This document shows, in pieces, positions 26,562-34,731 of a stretch of DNA of 64,000 nucleotides. Position 1 is the first letter of the stretch. Each line of letters opens with the position of its first letter. A model generated the notes under the pieces. The model saw only the letters and a list, made by a program, of their open reading frames with translations. It did not search any database and was not told the origin of the DNA. The stretch is from Moanibacter sp965226025 (GTDB lineage: Bacteria; Verrucomicrobiota; Verrucomicrobiia; Opitutales; UBA2987). A program made the position numbers and the translations under genes. The DNA is taken from assembly GCA_965226025.1 (NCBI GenBank), contig CBDDCD010000001.1:124001-188000 (forward strand). The letters run 5' to 3'.

Positions 26562-27189
26562 GAGATTTCTCCGTTTCGAGTGATCGTTCGAAAGATAAGC
26601 CCTTGTAATAACCCCATTCAGTTCTCCATACCAGTCATTCTCCGAAATCTCGCCACTGTCGAGAGAGGCGTTCAATCTCTCAAGGAGGTCGTGGGCGCGA
26701 TTCTTCGCGTCCTTAATCGGGATTTCGCTCATTGGAGACGGCCTGAACAAAGTGCAGTGGAAAAGTTGTCGGCTTACCCACCTTCCCGCAATGAGATTCT
26801 GATCAGTGCGGTCGGCCTGTCCAGAACTTGCATACTTCGTCCCGCACACTGGCAGTATCGTTGAGGAGCGGGAGGGCTTCACCGACGACACCGAATTCCG
26901 GAGAGGGCGCAGCCCCGTGGGGCAGATTTTCAATCTGCCATCTCCTCTGCGCCGCAATCGGTAGATTGAAAATCTGCCCCACCGAAGACTCCGAGGTGAA
27001 TATAAGGAAAGGCCCACAGACCCGTATGGTCATTAAAATGTCTGGCAAAATCTCATATCTCTTACGGAAAGTTACGAATTCTTCGTGATTGAAGAACATA
27101 GTTTCGGCTCGACAATGCTCACGACGAAGCTCGCGACAAAGAGGCTCACGCCTGGGTCAATATCAGAACCTCATTAGAATCCCCCACCC
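26562..27189. other. Intergenic region with one dispersed hairpin repeat
   Basis: 628 bases upstream of both the VWA gene (minus) and mutT (plus). Bases 26562-26732 keep the VWA frame open without good coding features (a possible MSEIPIKDAKNRAHDLLERL... extension). The hairpin repeat at 26899-26993 is listed separately. Nothing else recognised. Confidence 0.5.
26899..26993. repeat. GGGGCAGATTTTCAATCTGCC hairpin repeat, copy 1
   Basis: Arms 26919-26939 and 26960-26980 are 21-bp inverted repeats with one mismatch. The outer edges CGGAGAGGGCGCAGCCC and GAAGACTCCG also recur in the copy at 39840. Each arm is itself nearly palindromic (GGCAGATT-AATCTGCC). I associate this repeat, whose chance translation reads VGQIFNLP, with Verrucomicrobia-type genomes. 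Confidence 0.7.
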
Positions 27190-27579
27190 ATGCTCGATGT
27201 CACCTGCGCCATTATTCTTTCGGATGACGGAAAAGTACTGATTGCGCAACGGCCATTAGACAAGCGCCAAGGCGGTATGTGGGAGTTTCCTGGCGGCAAG
27301 GTGCGTGACGGCGAGGATCCCCAAGATTCCCTCATCCGAGAAATTCGCGAGGAACTCGACATCGAAATCACAATTCAATCCGCGGTTACCCCGCAGGAAC
27401 ACGACTACGGCGACTTCGTCATCCGCCTGATCCCGTTCCTGGCCTCCATCAGCAAAGGCACTCCCCGAGTCATCGAACACTGTAAAATCGCCTGGGTCGA
27501 ACCCTCCCAATTGCTCTCATTCGACTTCGCTGCTGCCGATATCCCCGTCGCGCGGTATGTGATGATGCAGCTGGAGTAG
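27190..27579 (+). CDS. mutT: Nudix hydrolase, MutT-like
   Basis: 129 aa, the usual MutT length. The Nudix box is clear: GGKVRDGEDPQDSLIREIRE followed by ELDIE, fitting GX5EX7REUXEEXXU with Asp in place of the usual Gly. The N-terminus VTCAIILSDDGKVLIAQRP and WEFPGG are typical of 8-oxo-dGTP diphosphatases, which clear oxidised guanine nucleotides from the pool. The C-terminal WVEPSQLLSFDFAAADIPV matches the MutT end. Monocistronic by position. Confidence 0.87.
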   Translation: MLDVTCAIILSDDGKVLIAQRPLDKRQGGMWEFPGGKVRDGEDPQDSLIREIREELDIEITIQSAVTPQEHDYGDFVIRLIPFLASISKGTPRVIEHCKIAWVEPSQLLSFDFAAADIPVARYVMMQLE

Positions 27580-27801
27580 GGGACAACGCCCTCCCAGGAG
27601 TCCTCCAGAGATCTCAACCAATTGAAGAGCAAAGCCTTAGCGAAAGTGCGGTACGTCAAGGTTTTCTCTACGTCCTTGTCGCAATCGCTCCCGCCATTGC
27701 AGGTATGGAGGTTCACTGGTTAAGTTTGCAATAGGAGAGGGGATCCACTAGAAACTCTTGTCGTAGTTCCTAATCGCAATCTATACAGAACGACAAATTT
27801 A

Positions 27802-28901
27802 ATTGCGCATACGAGAGATGGTGTTATGTCCTTTCTTTGTTATGCGTGCATTAACTATCACAGATTCCGAGGAAATGATCTTGGTTTTACAAGATGAAAT
27901 TCGTCGCAGCGAGCAATCTCGTTACGACCATCGCCTCCATGGCGTCTTATTGGTGGCCCAAGGGTTGAGCGCCCATCAGGTGGCCGGTTATCTTGGCGAC
28001 AGTCCGCGCACGGTGCAGTATTGGGTGCAACGTCTTAATCAGGACGGGCTGAGCGGTCTGGCCGAAAGCCCAGGGCGGGGCCGACCCTCGCGTCTGAGTG
28101 AAAGGGAACTGAAGCAGTTGGATGGGATTCTTCGGGAGAGTCCCCGCGAACACGGTATGGCGGTTAACCTGTGGGACGGCAAGACGCTGTCTCGGTGGCT
28201 TAAAGAGAACTGGCAGATTGAGCTGAGCGTACGGCAATGTCAGCGCCTCTTCCGACAGTTGGACTTTCGCCAGCGCAAACCTCGTCCGGTCCTTGCGCGG
28301 GCCGATCCGGTGGCACAACAGGCGCATAAAAAAACTCCGTCGACTAGCAAAGGACCCTGAGATAGATCTTTGGTCTTTAGATGAAGTGCATTTCCAACAG
28401 TACGGTTCGCGTTGCCGCATGTGGGTGCCTCCAGAGGTGAAGGAGCCGATCTTAATGCATGCGCCCACGCGCGAGAAAGTCGGTTACTTCGGCGCGGTCC
28501 GTTTGCGCGACGGCAAGTTTATCTATGCCAGAGAAGAGGACCGCTTTAATGTTGACAGTTTCTGGGGATTCTTGAAGCTTTTGAGACAACGGACAAGCCG
28601 TTCACCCGGGAAAACGGTACTCATCTCAGACAATGCGCGCTACCATCATGGGCTTCTGCATAAAAGCTGGCGCGAGGAATGCGCTGATGTATTCGAGCAG
28701 GACTTTCTGCCTCCTTACAGTCCGGAACTCAACCCCATTGAACGGATCTGGAAACTGACCCGTCGACTCTGCATTCACAACCAGTACTTCGCCTGTATCG
28801 ATGAAGTCTCCGACCGGGTGGAAAGCAAGTTTCAGGAATGGGCAACGGGGAACGAAACCCTCCGAAAACTCTGCGGTATCATCTAAGCCGTTATGCGCAA
28901 T
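27802..28901 (+). mobile_element. IS630-family element
   Basis: 1100 bp bounded by ATTGCGCATA (27802-27811) and its complement TATGCGCAAT (28892-28901). It is flanked by TA on both sides (27800-27801 and 28902-28903), the target duplication expected of the IS630/Tc1-mariner superfamily. Confidence 0.93.
27842..28886 (+). CDS. IS630 transposase in two overlapping frames
   Basis: The first frame (27842-28360) carries the helix-turn-helix DNA-binding half (HQVAGYLGDSPRTVQYWVQR, then GRGRPSRLS). The second frame (to 28886) carries the catalytic half: LWSLDEVHFQQYG (first Asp), VLISDNARYHHG (second Asp) and PPYSPELNPIERIWKL (Glu). The two join at a run of seven A (28328-28334); the second half is in the +1 frame. 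Dropping one A gives an uninterrupted QQAHKKLRRLAKDPE, as expected of the family. This could be programmed slippage on the A run or an inactivating one-base insertion; the sequence alone cannot decide. Product about 347 aa if fused. Confidence 0.9.
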
Positions 28902-28976
28902 TATTTATGGCACCGAGTATAGAATCGATGATTCGGCATACTCACACAGAAAAACATAGCTGAATACGGAAGACGA

Positions 28977-29846
28977 ATGGACACCTCTTTCACAAACACT
29001 CAAGACAGCATAGCCCACGCCCGCCGCGACACGACCGACTGGTCGGCTCTCACCCAAGCCGAGCAGATCCGCTCCATTGAATTGGATGGTTTCGTCGTCA
29101 TTCCCAACGCACTCCGACCGGACGACGTAGAGTCGATACGGACCGAGCTCGACCGCCTGCCGACCCGCGGCGTCGATTACAGCCCGCACCAGCGGGGCTG
29201 CAGTGACGTCCAATGGACCGACTCTCCGGCGGCGATTGAAGCCGTCGGCAATCCCATCGCCGTCGAATTCCTCTCGAGTCTTTTTGGCGACGATCTGATC
29301 TGCACTTCGTGCGGCTTGTCCGTCTCCGAGCCCGGTCACCCCGGCATCGCTATCCACACCGATGCTCAGCCTTACGGCTCGAAGATCTTCGGCCTGCAAT
29401 CGAGTTCGCCGATTTTGGCCCGCGTCCTCTACTACCTCGACGACCTCACCCCGGAGCGATCGCCCTTCAAAGTGATCCCACGCTCGCACCTTTCCATGCA
29501 CCGCGACGCCAACCCCTACCACCGTTTCCTCAGCCATCCCGATGAACTCATGGTCACCTGCAAGGCCGGCTCGGCGGCGATCATCAACCAGAAGGTCTTT
29601 CACGGCAACTTCCCCAACCACAGCAAGAGCGAACGCCGGATGTTCGCTATTGCCTACCGTCCCGCCTGGTCCGGGCCCATCGGCGAAGTCGAAGAACGGG
29701 ATCCGGAACAGGTCGCCACTCTCCCCGAGCATATCCAACCGTTCTTTCGCAGTCTCAACTCCCGCCACATCGAATTCGACCTGCCCAACCGCCCCGATGA
29801 CATGCGACGCGACGCCGCCGGCGTCAGCCCGCGACGGTGGGAGTAG
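28977..29846 (+). CDS. Phytanoyl-CoA dioxygenase (PhyH) family protein, first
   Basis: 289 aa Fe(II)/2-oxoglutarate-dependent oxygenase. The two-His-one-carboxylate facial triad is visible as IHTDAQPYG (H-x-D about residues 122-124) and VFHGNFPNHSKSE (distal His about 207 or 213). The Arg of SERRMFAIAYRP is the expected 2-oxoglutarate anchor. N-terminal IELDGFVVIPNALRPDD is the family start. Members hydroxylate acyl-CoAs, amino acids or natural products; the substrate is unknown here. It begins 75 bases after the IS630 element, so its native promoter may have been displaced. Two more PhyH genes lie at 30554 and 51936. Confidence 0.87.
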   Translation: MDTSFTNTQDSIAHARRDTTDWSALTQAEQIRSIELDGFVVIPNALRPDDVESIRTELDRLPTRGVDYSPHQRGCSDVQWTDSPAAIEAVGNPIAVEFLSSLFGDDLICTSCGLSVSEPGHPGIAIHTDAQPYGSKIFGLQSSSPILARVLYYLDDLTPERSPFKVIPRSHLSMHRDANPYHRFLSHPDELMVTCKAGSAAIINQKVFHGNFPNHSKSERRMFAIAYRPAWSGPIGEVEERDPEQVATLPEHIQPFFRSLNSRHIEFDLPNRPDDMRRDAAGVSPRRWE

Positions 29847-30050
29847 GGGATGGGCAGATTATTCGGTGATGATTTCGGCTCTCTTCTGGACAGAATCACC
29901 GAGGCTCCGTTTGTAGGACCGCCCAGAGGAACCGAAGTCCGGTCAACATTTGGGTCCAGCACGAGTTTGTCTTCAACAAAACAGAGGCCGCCAGCCACTT
30001 TGGTATCTAGGAAGCAGCTGACTCCCAACCTTGCTGGGATTCAGATCCGA

Positions 30051-30096
30051 CAATGTGACAAATAAATCGACGGCCGTCGATTTATTTGTCACATTG
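30051..30096. repeat. 46-bp perfect palindrome
   Basis: CAATGTGACAAATAAATCGA(CGG) is followed with no spacer by its exact complement. The arm is 23 bp and AT-rich outside a CGGCCG centre. It lies between the first PhyH gene and a PIN-domain remnant. It is too long and too perfect for an ordinary terminator and lacks a T tract. Confidence 0.85.
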
Positions 30097-30110
30097 GATA
30101 TCCTGAGTTG

Positions 30111-30278
30111 GGTCTTGTCGTCAGCCTGGAATCGGATGATTTAGGTATATCGCCGATTGTCATGCTGGAGGTGGAATACTTGCGTGAAATCGGACGGATG
30201 ACGGTAGATGGAGAGGAAGTCTGTGAGGATCTGAAGAAGAGAATCTATCTTGAGGAATCGGCGTGGAGAACAGCATAA
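30111..30278 (+). pseudogene. PIN-domain (VapC) toxin remnant
   Basis: A short open frame reads SLESDDLGISPIVMLEVEYL then REIGRMTVDGEEVCEDLKKR before TAA at 30276. The ISPIVMLEVEYLREIGRI-like segment is the second conserved block of a VapC subgroup, including its Glu. The N-terminal Asp block and the C-terminal acidic residues are missing, and no antitoxin is nearby. It is a fragment of about 50 residues, probably cut at the palindrome immediately upstream. Confidence 0.55.
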
Positions 30279-30284
30279 GAGATT

Positions 30285-30424
30285 GGAGGGGCGAGGGCCC
30301 CCGAGCCGAAACCAAGATGACTTTCGTTGTCCTTGTCTCTTGAGCCGGATGGCATCTCGGTAGAGTCGACAGCGAGTCCCTATGGGGTGCATATTCTATG
30401 GGGCTGGAGGGCCCTCGCCCCTCC
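30285..30424. repeat. GC-rich hairpin repeat, family GGAGGGGCGAGGGCCC, copy 2
   Basis: Arms 30285-30307 and 30402-30424 are inverted repeats of 23 bp with two mismatches, enclosing 94 bases. The arms match those at 19121-19217. It lies directly after the PIN remnant and before the PhyH-Nudix gene. Confidence 0.7.
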
Positions 30425-30553
30425 CGCCTTGAGGTTAATCGAACGACTGATTGACCCAAACGGTCCCTTCTCCTTATGATCCACCAAGGATGGATTCGAG
30501 AGATATCTGCAGTGACAGTCAGTGGATTCGAAAACAAACTCAATCGAGATAAA

Positions 30554-31765
30554 ATGATAACCGAAGAAAAATTGATTACCGACGACGAGAAATCAGCCTA
30601 CGAAGAGGACGGTTTCCACATCGTTCAAAACATACTATCTCGGGAAAAGGCCGAGGAGTACCGCCGGATTGTTCAACACTACGCCAGGACGGATCCTTAT
30701 CCGTCTTCGCTAAAGTACCCTACTCCGGGAAAGTACACGATCGGCGGCAATCAGATGGCGGATCCAGGTTTGGCCTCGATTGTCGAACATCCGACGGTGG
30801 TCAGCGCGGTGGAAGCCCTTTGGGGCGAACCGGCCCATCTGACCGCTTTTGTCGCCTATCTCCGCAGTCCGGGAAACAAGGGAGGCGGCGCGCACTGTGA
30901 TTACAAGCGGTGGCGCCCGGTGGGCTCTTCCATGAACTGGCTCTTCGCAATTATCCCGCTAAACGACTTCGATGTTTCATTCGGTCCGCTCTTAGTCTCT
31001 CCTGGATCGCACAAACTCACGAAAGTTATCGACCTGGATGCGAGGATCAAAGATGTGCGCGGTCCTGATTGGGAAAAACTGGCACCCTTCATTGACCCGG
31101 AACTCAAGGCGGGGGACTTGCTCCTCATGGATGGACGTACTTGGCATTTACCACCTCCCGGAGACACAACAGAGGATCGCTGTGGTTTTTTCCTTAAGTA
31201 TTGCGGGGTGAGTGCTCCTCCCGCGGCGGGTTATTTTCCCTACAATCGGGCGGCTTTCGAATCACTGAGTGATGTCGGAAAGCGACTCATTCCTCGCCAC
31301 TTTAACAAACCGATTGAGTCGTCGCGACTACTGATTGAAAGCGAATCAGTTGGGGCGCCGATGTATCTGCTAGTTCGTGGCAGCGAGAACGACCCTTGGG
31401 AGCTTCCAGGTGGCGATGCAACCGAGGAGGAAGAAGGGGTCGGTTGGGATGTCGGCGCCCGTATAGGAGCGTTACAGGAAATCGTTAAAAGGCAGTTCGA
31501 TGCCGACATCCCTTGGATGTCCTACATCGGAGACATCGAGACTGAGCGCGACGTCTGCCGGGTCTATGGCTACATCGACTCGGAACGAAGACTCGATGAA
31601 ATTCGCGAAAGCAGTCCTCGGAGTGAGTGGTTCACGAGCGATCGATTAAAGGAGACGCTGGGCGACAGCGATCCAATTTGTAAAGTGGTTAGCACTTGGC
31701 AGCGAACGGATCTCCTGAGGGGTAAAGGGAAGTCCATTCGACAGCAGAAGATTCAGTACGATTAG
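30554..31765 (+). CDS. PhyH-type oxygenase fused to a Nudix-like C-terminal domain
   Basis: 403 aa from ATG 30554. Residues 1-260 form a PhyH domain: DGFHIVQNILSREKAEEY at the start, HCDYKRWRP (H-x-D) for iron, GDLLLMDGRTWH for the distal His. After about 275 a second module appears: GAPMYLLVRGSENDPWELPG, then a weak Nudix-box region (GGDATEEEE...ALQEIVKRQFDAD) and VYGYIDSERRLDEIRESSPR, ending in SEWFTSDRL, the usual Nudix tail pattern. The REUXEE core is not conserved, so the Nudix half is probably a binding or dead domain. The TAG stop is the head of a TAGGAATCTGTCGG element. The fusion is unusual; substrate unknown. Confidence 0.72.
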   Translation: MITEEKLITDDEKSAYEEDGFHIVQNILSREKAEEYRRIVQHYARTDPYPSSLKYPTPGKYTIGGNQMADPGLASIVEHPTVVSAVEALWGEPAHLTAFVAYLRSPGNKGGGAHCDYKRWRPVGSSMNWLFAIIPLNDFDVSFGPLLVSPGSHKLTKVIDLDARIKDVRGPDWEKLAPFIDPELKAGDLLLMDGRTWHLPPPGDTTEDRCGFFLKYCGVSAPPAAGYFPYNRAAFESLSDVGKRLIPRHFNKPIESSRLLIESESVGAPMYLLVRGSENDPWELPGGDATEEEEGVGWDVGARIGALQEIVKRQFDADIPWMSYIGDIETERDVCRVYGYIDSERRLDEIRESSPRSEWFTSDRLKETLGDSDPICKVVSTWQRTDLLRGKGKSIRQQKIQYD

Positions 31766-31862
31766 GAATCTGTCGGTCGATTTTTTTCGAGTTTACGGTC
31801 AAATCATTCCGGTCGGGTTCGATTTTGGACTCGAGTGGATTCGACCACCGACAGCTTCCTTG
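31763..31862. repeat. TAGGAATCTGTCGG miniature inverted-repeat element, copy 5
   Basis: Left end TAGGAATCTGTCGGTCGA is exact. Right end ACCGACAGCTTCCTT (31847-31861) complements it with two changes and extends the match with TTCGACC. The length is 100 bp. Its TAG is the stop codon of the PhyH-Nudix gene. Confidence 0.8.
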
Positions 31863-31905
31863 TGCTCTGCCAGCGGCAGAGCGGGATATTTGAGGGATCG
31901 ATCCG

Positions 31906-32937
31906 TCAATGATGGGTGATCGGCCCGTAGATACTGATCTCGAGTCGGCCTTCGTTATCATGGTAGTCGTTGTCGACGAGGCGGAAATTCATTCGTCCGG
32001 CGTCGTCTGCAACGGCGACCAAGCGATAGTTATGAGAATCGCTGAAGGGCGGGGGCACGTCCTCGTTCCAGGGTAATCGGCCTTGGATGTGCACCGCTTT
32101 CTCCCTCTCAGGTTCCGCCCGATCCCAATTGCCAGGCCTTCTTTGACGGTAGACGGCATCTTGGAACTTTCCATTGTTGGAGAATCGGAATGTACCTGAG
32201 ATTTCGATTCCGTATTGCCCTCGCGGCTCAAGGTTCTCGGCGAAGATGGCGTTACCGGATTGGCTGTCGAGATCCAAGCGCTCGACCTCGTCGGAGGGGA
32301 AGGTAAAGTCGCGAGTCGCGAGTTTGAGTTCGAATGCCACACGATCGCTGATTCGGAGGCGGGGATGGTCGTTTGTGAAGAGATTGCATGAGGCCGTGAG
32401 AGTTTGGTCGACGGTATCGAAACGAATGATTTTCTCGAACCCGAGTATATCGTTACGGCGACCGAAGGCACCATCCTCACTTTGATCGCTCTCAAAGATC
32501 CGGAGAACCAATTCGTCCGCGGAGTCCCATGGGAAGATGCCACCCTGCCCGTAGGTGACTTCGTCGAAGTCGAGCCATTCATCAAGTCCGTCGTGGGTGC
32601 GCCAGGGGCCTCTCAGACGCATGGGAGGTCCGAGCCGTCGTTGATCGGCGCCGTCGGGTATGGAGTCGAGGTCGTCGGGAACGGCAAACATGTCGATGTA
32701 GACATGACCGTAGGGTCCGTGGGGCCAGGAAGTACCTTCGCCGTTGTCCAGGCATCGGGCTTCGAGAATGGTGAGGATGTTCTCTCCCCATAGAGTCCAG
32801 TTTCCTGGATCCCTGTCGCATTGGTAGATGCCGTTCTCAATATTGGGGCTGAGGGCGCCCTTTCCGCTCTCCACGACGGCTAGCCTTTGCTGCAGCAAGT
32901 TTACCTGCTGTTGGAGTTTTTCGTATTCGTCGCTCAT
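31906..32937 (-). CDS. Protein with C2-like and PA-IL-lectin-like regions
   Basis: 343 aa from ATG 32937. It begins with a short coiled coil (YEKLQQQVNLLQQRLAVVES). The middle (ADELVLRIFESDQSEDGAFG) looks like a C2-type edge with clustered acids. The last about 100 residues (SGTFRFSNNGKFQDAVYRQR, NYRLVAVADDAGRMNFRLVD, then NDYHDNEGRLEISI) follow the layout of PA-IL/LecA-type galactose-binding lectins, in which the DN-x-G loop binds calcium. No signal peptide is seen, so export would need another route, or the protein is cytoplasmic. I do not recognise a named family for the whole protein; the domain reading is inference from motifs. Confidence 0.55.
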   Translation of the reverse strand: MSDEYEKLQQQVNLLQQRLAVVESGKGALSPNIENGIYQCDRDPGNWTLWGENILTILEARCLDNGEGTSWPHGPYGHVYIDMFAVPDDLDSIPDGADQRRLGPPMRLRGPWRTHDGLDEWLDFDEVTYGQGGIFPWDSADELVLRIFESDQSEDGAFGRRNDILGFEKIIRFDTVDQTLTASCNLFTNDHPRLRISDRVAFELKLATRDFTFPSDEVERLDLDSQSGNAIFAENLEPRGQYGIEISGTFRFSNNGKFQDAVYRQRRPGNWDRAEPEREKAVHIQGRLPWNEDVPPPFSDSHNYRLVAVADDAGRMNFRLVDNDYHDNEGRLEISIYGPITHH

Positions 32938-33030
32938 GGCTGGACATAGTGTACGGCGCTTCAACACTCAGGGAAGGAAAAAGCAAAGTATTCGGTCGCC
33001 TGTGGGCTGGACTCATGCCGTCTCCCTCCA

Positions 33031-33072
33031 TCGCCAAGGCTTTGGAGGACAGGCCGGAGGACCTGCCCACCC
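33031..33072. repeat. GCCAAGGCTTTGGAGGACAG dispersed repeat
   Basis: The sequence CGCCAAGGCTTTGGAGGAC followed by AGGCCGGAGG is a dispersed intergenic repeat I recognise by its chance translation RQGFGGQAGG. It occupies part of the 261-base gap between the lectin-like gene and the acyl-CoA ligase; the rest of that gap shows no feature. Confidence 0.5.
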
Positions 33073-33198
33073 GTCTGTCGTTGATTGGGTGGCGTTGTGA
33101 ACTATCGGACTGACTGACTCCGAGCTGTCTGGAACGAGGATATTGCTTGTGTGTCGAGACACATTCGAAAACGATCGGATTCGAGTACAGAACAGAAT

Positions 33199-34731
33199 AT
33201 GCCTGAAGAAGCTACTGTAAAAGATCTACTCCAAGCGGGTCAGGACACCGCTGTAGCGATCGCCGGGACCGGTCGCGAGGCTCTAACCTACGGTGGTTTG
33301 AGAGAGCAAGTAGGCGCTACCGTCGCCCGGCTGAACGCACTGGGAATCGGTCGCAACGAGAGGGTGGCGATTGTCCTGCCGAACGGCCCTGAGATGGCAG
33401 TGGCGTTTGTCGCGATTGCGGCTGGCGCGACGACTGCCCCGCTCAATCCGGCTTACCGGAAAGAGGAGTTTGAATTCTACCTGTCCGATCTTCGGGCCAA
33501 GGCCCTGCTGGTAGAACGGGGAAGCGAATCACCGGCCATCGAGGCGGCGAGGGAGCTTGAGATTCCGTTGCTCGAATTGGCAGCTGACGAGGCAGGACCG
33601 GCCGGATGCTTCGAAATTGCACCGGGACGAGATATCTTTGAAGGCGAATCCGCCGCCTCCGGTGGACCGGCCGCCCCCGATGACGTGGCCCTGGTTCTGC
33701 ACACTTCCGGGACCACCTCACGGCCTAAGATCGTGCCTCTAACTCACAGAAATGTATGCGCATCGGCTGAACACATTTGTGAAACGTTGGAGCTCCGGGC
33801 CGAAGATCTCTGCCTGAATGTGATGCCTCTTTTTCACATCCACGGTCTGATTGCGGCGATCCTATCAACGCTGCGAGCCGGTGCATCAGTGTTCTCTACT
33901 CCCGGCTTCAAGGGGTTGCGTTTTTTCTCCTGGTTGAAGGAGGCCAAGCCGACTTGGTACACCGCTGTTCCGACAATGCACCAGATGATCCTGAGCCTGG
34001 CCGGTCGGAATCAGGAGATCGTGAATTCGGCCAACCTCCGTTTTATTCGCTCTTCCTCGGCCTCGCTGCCTCCTCAGGTGATGAAAGAGCTGGAGGAGGT
34101 GTTCGGTGCACCGGTGGTGGAGGCCTACGCAATGACGGAAGCGGCTCACCAGATGACCTGCAATTCGCTGCCTCCGGGCAAGCGAAAGCCCGGAACCGTA
34201 GGTCCCGCGGCCGGTCCTGAAGTTTCGATTATGGACGAGGAGGGATCGCTGCTCCCGAGCGGAGAAGTCGGCGAAGTGGTGATTAAGGGGCCCAACGTGT
34301 CCCCGGGATACGAGAATAATCCAAAGGCGAATGAGGAAGCGTATACCAAAGGTTGGTTTCGTACCGGCGACCAAGGGAGAATGGACGAGGAAGGCTATTT
34401 AACCATCACGGGCCGCCTCAAGGAGATCATTAATCGAGGGGGTGAAAAGATCTCACCGCGTGAAATCGATGATGTGCTGATGGACCATCCGGCCGTTGGG
34501 CAGGTGGTAACTTTCGCCATGCCGCACCCGAAACTGGGAGAAGAGATTGCCGTGGCGATCGTGTTACGGGAGGGAAGGGAGGCGACGGAAAACGAGGTCA
34601 AGGCGTTTGCCACCGAGCGAATGGCGAAATTCAAAGTGCCGCGTAAAGTGCTGTTTCTTGACGAGATTCCCAAAGGCCCAACGGGAAAAATGCAACGCAT
34701 TAGACTCGCGGAAAAATTGGGAATCGGTTGA
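33199..34731 (+). CDS. AMP-forming acyl-CoA synthetase/ligase
   Basis: 510 aa from ATG 33199. Adenylate-forming motifs: P-loop HTSGTTSRPKIVPLTH (about residue 173), AYAMTEAAHQMT (A5), WFRTGDQGRMDEEGYLTITG (A7), GRLKEIINRGGEKISPREID (A8) and the catalytic Lys of GPTGKMQR near the end. It activates a carboxylic acid with ATP and loads CoA. The compact form with ATEAAHQMT resembles oxalyl-CoA synthetase (AAE3/Pcs60) relatives; the acid is not certain. The stop shares bases with the next start (TGATG), so it is translationally coupled to the reductase downstream. Confidence 0.85.
   Translation: MPEEATVKDLLQAGQDTAVAIAGTGREALTYGGLREQVGATVARLNALGIGRNERVAIVLPNGPEMAVAFVAIAAGATTAPLNPAYRKEEFEFYLSDLRAKALLVERGSESPAIEAARELEIPLLELAADEAGPAGCFEIAPGRDIFEGESAASGGPAAPDDVALVLHTSGTTSRPKIVPLTHRNVCASAEHICETLELRAEDLCLNVMPLFHIHGLIAAILSTLRAGASVFSTPGFKGLRFFSWLKEAKPTWYTAVPTMHQMILSLAGRNQEIVNSANLRFIRSSSASLPPQVMKELEEVFGAPVVEAYAMTEAAHQMTCNSLPPGKRKPGTVGPAAGPEVSIMDEEGSLLPSGEVGEVVIKGPNVSPGYENNPKANEEAYTKGWFRTGDQGRMDEEGYLTITGRLKEIINRGGEKISPREIDDVLMDHPAVGQVVTFAMPHPKLGEEIAVAIVLREGREATENEVKAFATERMAKFKVPRKVLFLDEIPKGPTGKMQRIRLAEKLGIG

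Noticed and set aside
26562..27017. N-terminal extension of the VWA gene (MGLSLYSPRS...)
   Set aside because: It translates the hairpin repeat at 26899-26993 and precedes a clear signal peptide at 26561, so the extension is not coding.
27405..27716. 103-codon minus-strand frame over the end of mutT
   Set aside because: It mostly overlaps mutT antisense and has no family features.
29850..30065. 71-codon open frame after the first PhyH gene
   Set aside because: No protein-like features; its end runs into the palindrome.
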